NCBI GenBank assembly: GCA_900095095.1
Contig: FMBT01000144.1
Location: 1 to 28,550 of the forward strand
Reading direction: 5' to 3'
Source: Fragilariopsis cylindrus CCMP1102
Lineage: Eukaryota; Bacillariophyta; Bacillariophyceae; Bacillariales; Bacillariaceae
DNA length: 28,550 bases
Position numbers and translations under genes: made by a program. This document shows positions 22,123 through 28,550 of the stretch, one piece after another (positions within the stretch are counted from its first letter, which is position 1; every line of letters starts with the position of its first letter). The notes below the pieces were generated by a model. The model was not told the DNA's origin, did no database searches, and saw nothing but the letters and a program-made list of their open reading frames with translations.

Positions 22123-25100
22123 TCAATATCCATTTTTCTCCTCTTCAGCGGCAGCCAATTCACTTTTTGCTTCTGACTCGCATTCCAATGCTAGAACAAG
22201 AATATCTTCGGTTAGTTGAGCATCGTCACATTGATCCTGGATCATTTCCATGATCTCAGCCATAGACTTCTGATAATTCACACGGATTTGAGCCTCAGCA
22301 TCGTAATAGCCCGACCGCATTCTCAAATCATCTTTCAGTTTCTGGTTTTGTTTCTTGTACTTATTCAGATTCTGCATAAGTTTCGAATTATTGCTGTTAG
22401 TCGTCTTGGACTGCTCATTCATGGCCTCGAACGATGCACCAGCGTATGCATTTGCCTCCAACAGTCGCTTGTTATTTTCTTGCGTGGTATCAAAATCTTT
22501 CCGTAACTTCGTTGTATTAGTACGCAGCTTCTTGTTGTCCTTTCGGAGGTAGCCGATAATCTCGGAGCTTTGTTCAAGCTTTTTCTTTTCCTTATCAGAT
22601 AATTGAGGAATCGAAGCAAGTTTGGCCTCTTCCTTCGCGATTTGCTCCAATATATCATCGCGTTCCACCTCGGCCTTTTCGCATTCTTCCTCAAGCTCAT
22701 TGATCTCATTAGTCCATCTCTTATCCTTATCGTCGAGCTCTTTCTCCTGAGTTTTGATATCCTTCTTGTATTTCTTGATCTTCTTCTCCTTGGTCTACCC
22801 AATTTACCTAAAGCCTCTTCTTCTTTCTCCATTCTCGCCTTTCCTTTTTTCTTTCATTTCTTTCGCGTTCCTCCTCCTCCTCCTTTTCTCTTGCCATTCG
22901 TGCCTCACGCTCGACCTTTTCTTTTTTTAGACGAGCTTGTAGTGCCGCTTTCGTTTTAGCTTCGACCTTTTCTCTAGCCTTCTTCTCGCGTTCCTCTCTC
23001 TTCTTTCTCTCGGCTGCACTTTCTTCGCCTTCTCTGCAGATGCGATCTCTCTCTTCACCGTCTCGTACCATTTCTGGATTCGAGCGACAGCCTTCCTCCT
23101 CTTATTATCAGCTTGTTGGTGATCCTTACGTATGAACCAACCTCGGATGTATCGTTGGATTGATACCACCGTGGATCCCATTTCCTTTGTACGATTCGCT
23201 TCGAGGTATTCAAGTGCTCCCATACGAAAGTACGATCGTGTTTTACCGGTGACAAACATCTTGACGACCTTCCCATCTACCGTCTCTTCCATAGGCTTCA
23301 GAGCACACGTTAAAAGAGCCTCACAATCATACTTGAGCTTTTCGGCTGGCTCCATGTCACCTTTGCTTTTACTTGGAAACTTGCTTCGGTCCCACATGGA
23401 CGAAAATTTGTATTTTGCAGTCTTATTGTCAATACGATTCGGGAAAGCTGAACGAGAAAGAGTAATAGCAGCAACAACTCCAGCACATCGAAGCTGTTCG
23501 ATAGTATTCAAATGCTCCATGACAAATTTCTTCTTTGGAACATTTGGTTTGATACAACGAATGTATCTCGACTCTGTCGTTTGTAACATTGCCATTAGTT
23601 TCACCAGTTGACCTTTATATTTCGTCCATGCAGTCGGTGCAACAAGATTAGATTTCGCACGCTTGGGTGCTCTCCCTTTATTGGAAGCAGCAGATACATC
23701 CTTTTCCGCAAGGTTTGAGCATTTCTCATTCGATAAATGTTTGGATACAATCTCGTTCGAACTCTTCATGGCACAGTCAAACAAGTCTGAAGGCAAGGTA
23801 TCCTGGTTACTATGTACAAAGCCATCCGAATCGTACATGACCTTTCCAGCATAGTGATGAATACCAAACTCCTTTCGATTCATTCTGGACACAATCAAAC
23901 ACGGGGATTTCTTGTTGGCAGCAAACGCTTTTTGAACAAAAGCCTCGTCTGAACCTTTAGGACGGACACATTCTTCGTTAAGCATGCTGAGCAAACCAGC
24001 TTTCCCTTCAATCAAGTCTAACACATCAGTGTTATCATCGTACTTGATTTCATCAAGCGGGATTCCTTCGAACTCGTATTCTTCTTGGACAGAACGGAAA
24101 ATATCAACAGTAAATTTCGCTTGGAGCTTTTCATTACAATAGTTGATACAGAGCTGCTCAAATCGATTCCGGACAAAGGATTCAAATCCAAAAATATCGA
24201 GAAGACCGATGATACCAAAGTCTGTTTTGGTACCATCCTTGTAATTAATTTCTGCACACGTCGCATCATTGATATTACGTACTAGCCACAAGAAACTCTT
24301 CGAATAAATCTCCTTAGCAAAAGAATCGGCAGCTTCCTGGGATGCATCCGCATTTAATGGTACCTTGTAACTTTCGGTTCTTGTTTTCATAGTACGTTCG
24401 GTGAGGCAAGCAGTCAGATCCTGTTCCGACACACCCATTAACCCACTAAGAGCTGCAAATTCTTTCTTATCTCGAACGACAGACCGATCATCATCCTTTG
24501 GGTCCTTCATGAAGGAAAGATTTCCAAGTTGTAGCACCATACATATCGCAGTAAATAGCGACTTCAACTTATCACCATGAACACCAACTTGTTTCAACAC
24601 TTCAACTGTCGTCTTCCAGTGATCACCATCTTTCTTTCCTTCAATCGTATCTGTACTGGAAGCTCCAATGAATCGGAATGATTCGTTCGTTGTTCCCTGC
24701 ATACCTGACCAGAATGCAGACTTTTGGGAATCAGGAGCTGCAATTAGCTGATAAAAGATATGATACGTTCGTTCAGCAGAGTCATGGTAGGTAATACGAT
24801 TCTTCTCTAACAGGTAGACATCACATTTACTTCCAGCAAGCTTACACATGATCCCATCCTTGCTGGCGAATTGAGTTAAAGCTTTATCACCTTGATCGAA
24901 TTGCAGTTGAGTATATTTACCAAATCGACTTGAATTATCATTACGTCGTGTCTTTGCATTACCGAACGCCTCAAGAAGAGGACCAGAATCTAATACACGT
25001 TGAACAACGGGGTCCGTGAAGGTTTCATCGGATGCGACCGTTTTCCCTCGTTGGACACTAGCGATGTGATTCATTGCAATCTTCACAGTTTCTGTCTTCC

Positions 25101-25884
25101 CCGCACCGGATTCACCAGAAACAAGAATGGACTGATCATTCCCACCAAATGCAAGTCCTTTGAATGATAATGAAGATATCTCATACACATGAGGTTCGAC
25201 AAGTTTTCGAACATCTCCCTCATGATCTTCCCAGACAAGTTTATTTGAATAATTCGCTCGAACCTTTTCGGTATAAATACTCGTGAACCACTGAAAGGGA
25301 TTTACGGCAATAATAATATCACCTGTGCGTGTGTATGGTTTTGAATCTAAGTGACGTTGTTTCAAATTGTAAAGGATAGCAGCCTGTATTATTGGAAGGT
25401 GAAGGGGTATAGACATAAACAAGAAGTAGTAAAATATAAAAGCGGAATTGATTCATATTATATTAGGGTCAGAATTCAGACTTCAATTTTAAATGTATGG
25501 ATATTCGACAGAGAAACAAGCAAAGGATGTTTTATGAAGGGGAAAAAAGAAACGACGAAAAAGAAAAAAAGATTTATAGCTTACCTCATGTAAAAAGGGC
25601 AACTCCACCATATCAGGAAATGTTTTCATCATACCACTCTCATTGACATTTTGCATTGGTAGTACACACTTGCTGTAGTATGTTAGATCGACTTCCGCAT
25701 CGATAATCTTCTTTGCTGATTTTCCACCATCACAGATCGTATTTTGTTCGTTGGAATATTCAGGAATTTGTACATCAGCAGTATTCCCATTTTGTCGGAT
25801 CAATTTTGCTGGTATCCATGCATAATCTGGATCCTTCAGGAAAACATATGTGGAACCCTTTTCTCCTTTTTTCTTTCCTGCCAT
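22123..25884 (-). CDS. Myosin heavy chain (myosin B), paralogue of myosin A, frame interrupted
   Basis: Exon 1 (25884-25585, 100 codons) encodes an SH3-like N terminus (STYVFLKDPDYAWIPAK) after a Lys-rich start. A 201-nt intron (25584-25384) sits at the same place and phase as in myosin A, right after LPFLHE. Exon 2 (25383-22123) has GESGAGKTET, NDNSSRFGKY, DIFGFE, SRYIRCIKPN, one IQ-like motif (IQRYIRGWFIRKD), a very charged Lys/Glu coiled coil and a C-terminal block with AEAQIRVNYQKSMAE ending CESEAKSELAAAEEE. The motor reads through without a break. Three missing bases cluster in the coiled coil: CC 23028-23029, T6 22845-22850, and 22790-22800. Restored length is 1,187 residues. It lies about 1.6 kb upstream of myosin A in the same orientation, as expected for a tandem duplication, and is divergent from the palmitoyltransferase gene. 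Confidence 0.92.
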
Positions 25885-26524
25885 GCTTGCTTCTTAATTA
25901 ATAATTAGTTTGTTAAATCAATTTGTGTCTTGTGGTTACTTTTTGTTGTTTGTGAATACGTTTTTTCTTGTCGCTTATTATGTGTATTGTGTTGAGTTGG
26001 GAGATTGTGTTGTGATGTCGTTCTTTCTAACTGAAAAATACCTTTCCCCATAAAGAAGTCAGACGATACTCTACTAGTATCACAAGATTCGATTCGGCAT
26101 TTTGATGTCGTCATAGTCATAGTCATACTTCAAGTAGTGTCATGTAGAACGAACAGTATCTCAAAATCTGATACCGTACTGTACGATTCAATTTGTTTCC
26201 GTGATTCGAGTCGCCCCCTGTAGATTAAATTCACCCCTGAATTTTCGACGCACAGACCACGGAATCTTACAGCCTTCTACAAGTACTAGTTTTGATAGTA
26301 CTGTAGGGCCTACATTACAAAACAATGATCACTGTTACTACCGGTACACGACACTCATCACGCAGAGAACATACTCTTTCAAATTTTAAATCGTACATTA
26401 TCATTGCATTTTTAAACAACTGTTCTTGTCAAACAAATACTGTAATAACAGTACTTCGCATTGACAACACTCCTCTACGGTAATTACTTACGTTAGATCA
26501 TATTCTAAGTGCAAGAAAGTAGCC
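25885..26524. promoter_or_regulatory. Shared divergent promoter region, myosin B and ankyrin-DHHC gene
   Basis: 640 bp lies between two start codons pointing apart, so it should contain both promoters. I see no gene and no confident TATA box or initiator. A TCATAG hexamer repeats near 26112-26127. Confidence 0.4.
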
Positions 26525-28550
26525 ATGGAAGAAATTACTTTAACTGGAGGTACTCTTGCCCCCTCTTCCTCCACATCGAACGCGGCGGGAACGGAAGCAC
26601 ACGCACACCATCACGGTCATTCCCATCAGCATCAGCATGGAGAAGCGTGTTCTCATCAACATGGTGACCATCAGAATAAACATGGAATTGAAATGATGCC
26701 AATGTCTAATAATCAACAAAATATTGATGAATTGGCTAAATCAGGATCAGAAGATGAAATTGGTCGTGCATTATCGACATTGATGAGATTTGGACGATTT
26801 GAAGCATTTCCATCATTAATAGAAAAATTAGAAGAAAATGAACGATCCATTCCTAATACTGTCTTACGACAATACGATCAGGGTGGTCATACATTATTTC
26901 ATTGGGCAGCCAAACGTGTTGATGATATTCGATTCTTATCCACATTGATCGATTTGGCGACGAAACATGAGATAGCATCAGACGTATTGAATGCTGCATC
27001 GAAGGACAATGTCGGTATGCGTCCTATCCATTGGGCATGTACTGAGGGTAGTATCCCTCATACTGCATTACTGTTAAAGAATGGTGCTGAGATGGAAGCA
27101 AAAGATAATAGTGGTTGTACACCACTATTAATTTCAGCCCAGTACGGTCAGGTGGAAGTTGTCGCGTACCTATTAAAAAAGAATGCTAACCTACAGGCTG
27201 TTGATACGAGTTATGATACCGCATTACATTGGGCAGCATACAAAGGTAGTATTGAAGTATGTGGATTGTTAGCCTATTATCGACAATTAAGTTTTGCAAC
27301 ACAGGATCAGTATGGACAAACTCCATTACATCTGGCTGCATTGCGTGGACACACGTCTGTCGTTCGGTACATATTACAAAGATTAGATCGGACACAAAAA
27401 AATGAAAGAGATGTATTATTTGTAAAAGATAAAAATGAACGCACTCCACTTGATTAGCAATACATAAAAATCGACCAAATGTTGAAAGTGTATTAAAAGA
27501 GGCAATGGCTGCAGCTGAAAATCCAGGTGGACACTTCCTTAAAACTTTATGGAATAATTGTAAAGAAGTTATATCACCACGAAGTTGGAAGTTATGGATG
27601 GGATTAACCCCCCGTGGAATGGATGAAATGGACGCACCAACAAAATTCCCCTTCTACTTTGTTTGTGCCAACTTAATTATGCATTTCTTTCTAATGGTTG
27701 GTGTTTTGGCACCATTCTTTAATGCTGGAAAAGGTTTATTATGGGATAAAAGTGGTTGGTTGATATTGAATTTTGTTACAATGTTTTTCTTGTGGTACTT
27801 TTATGCGAAGGCTGTAAAGACTTCTCCGGGAAATTTGGATGAATCATCACCTGATCTTGGTAAATGGCGTAAATTGTATGATGAAACTCTTGATGCATAT
27901 GCCGATGAAAACTTTAAGAAGGATGAGCAACCTTTTGTAAGTATTTTTCTTTCTCTGTCATGGCACGACGTAATTGTTTTGACATGCAGAAAAATATTTA
28001 TTCTTCAAATCCATCTCTATAAAAGAAGACTCATCATTTTAATTTTCCTCCTTCTGTTTTTCTTTTCGCAGCAACTCTGTCATACATGTCACATTGCACG
28101 ACCACATCGTTCCAAGCATTGTCGTGTTAGTCGAAAGTGTGTCCTTTTGTTTGATCATTTTTGTCCGTTCATCGATAATACAGTGGGTTTACATAACTAC
28201 AGATATTTTTACATGTTCCTTCTTACTTTAGTATTGGCCGATATTTCTTTCGCTGTCACCTTGGTCACGTATACGTCACGGTACAAGAGTGCACACGGGT
28301 CAATCCCATGGTTAGTACTATGCTTAGGAATTGAGATGTGCATCATAGGGTTGGCTGTTGCTGGTTTATTACTCTATCATACACAATTATCGTGTATTAA
28401 TTTATCTACCAACGAGCACATGAATATTCGAAGGTATAAGTATTTGTATCCCATGATCAACAACAAACGACAATATAGAAATCCATGGGACAAGGGTTAC
28501 TTTAATAACTTTATTGACCGTATGAACCCTTCATCGGCTTGTTACGAGAT
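26525..28550 (+). CDS. Ankyrin-repeat DHHC-family S-acyltransferase (Akr1/HIP14-like), 3' partial
   Basis: Multi-pass membrane enzyme that should transfer palmitate to cysteines of target proteins, usually at Golgi or endomembranes. Residues ~25-60 are His-rich (HAHHHGHSHQHQHGE). Five or so ankyrin repeats follow (TLFHWAAK, RPIHWACTEGS, TPLLISAQYGQ, TALHWAAYKGS, TPLHLAALRGH). The frame stops at TAG 27455-27457 inside the last repeat (NERTPLD); one missing T at 27454-27455 lets it continue as LAIHKNRPN. Two membrane segments, an intron (27937-28071), a Cys-rich domain (LCHTCHIARPHRSKHC), two more membrane segments and an STNE version of the TTxE motif follow. The catalytic signature is DHFC (28153-28164) instead of DHHC, one Cys position of the Cys-rich domain is Ser (28129-28131), and NCVG is NTVG. 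The gene runs off the window edge. Confidence 0.9.

Noticed and set aside
22603-22959. Plus-strand hydrophobic frame resembling a membrane protein
   Set aside because: It is antisense to the Lys/Glu coiled coil of myosin B; Lys/Glu codons read as Phe/Leu/Ser on the other strand.
22790-23030. Myosin B as a pseudogene because of clustered frame breaks
   Set aside because: The motor domain is intact, all breaks are of one sign in simple sequence, and restored lengths are whole codons.

Overview
This window is nuclear DNA from a stramenopile alga, most likely a diatom. The case rests on AT-rich DNA, short GT-AG introns (about 60-230 nt, several with GTAAGT donors), Asn/Ser/Gln-rich proteins, a thermospermine-synthase-type aminopropyltransferase, a PAS protein with a basic region, and two tandem myosins with an unusual shared C-terminal block. 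No prokaryotic, viral, tRNA, rRNA or CRISPR feature is visible. Species cannot be assigned from the sequence alone.

Layout from left to right: (1) a large PXA-PX-Nexin_C sorting nexin on + (245-6002); (2) a low-complexity PAS-domain protein on - (6224-9453); (3) a divergent intergenic region holding a 189-bp Stowaway-like miniature inverted-repeat element (9919-10107); (4) an unrecognised acidic Ser/Asp-rich protein on + (10610-11654); (5) about 900 bp with no gene; (6) a degenerate ornithine-decarboxylase-like protein on + (12563-14308), followed head to tail by (7) a five-exon thermospermine/spermidine synthase on + (14992-16678); (8) myosin A on - (16901-20501), convergent with the synthase; (9) its paralogue myosin B on - (22123-25884), upstream in the same orientation; (10) an ankyrin-repeat DHHC-family palmitoyltransferase on + (26525 to the right edge), divergent from myosin B.

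Functionally there are three themes. The first is membrane traffic and motility: the sorting nexin, the two myosins and the palmitoyltransferase. The second is polyamine metabolism: a decarboxylase-fold pseudoenzyme beside an aminopropyltransferase, relevant because diatoms use long-chain polyamines in silica formation. The third is possible regulation by the PAS protein.

A caution governs the whole annotation. Seven of the eight genes do not read through as given. Conserved protein continues in another frame at about 20 places, and nearly all resolvable cases behave as one missing base, often in a homopolymer. Restoring those bases and removing the inferred introns gives whole-codon lengths for five complete genes. 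I read this as uncorrected deletion error in a long-read assembly, not as decayed genes, and annotated each gene across its breaks.
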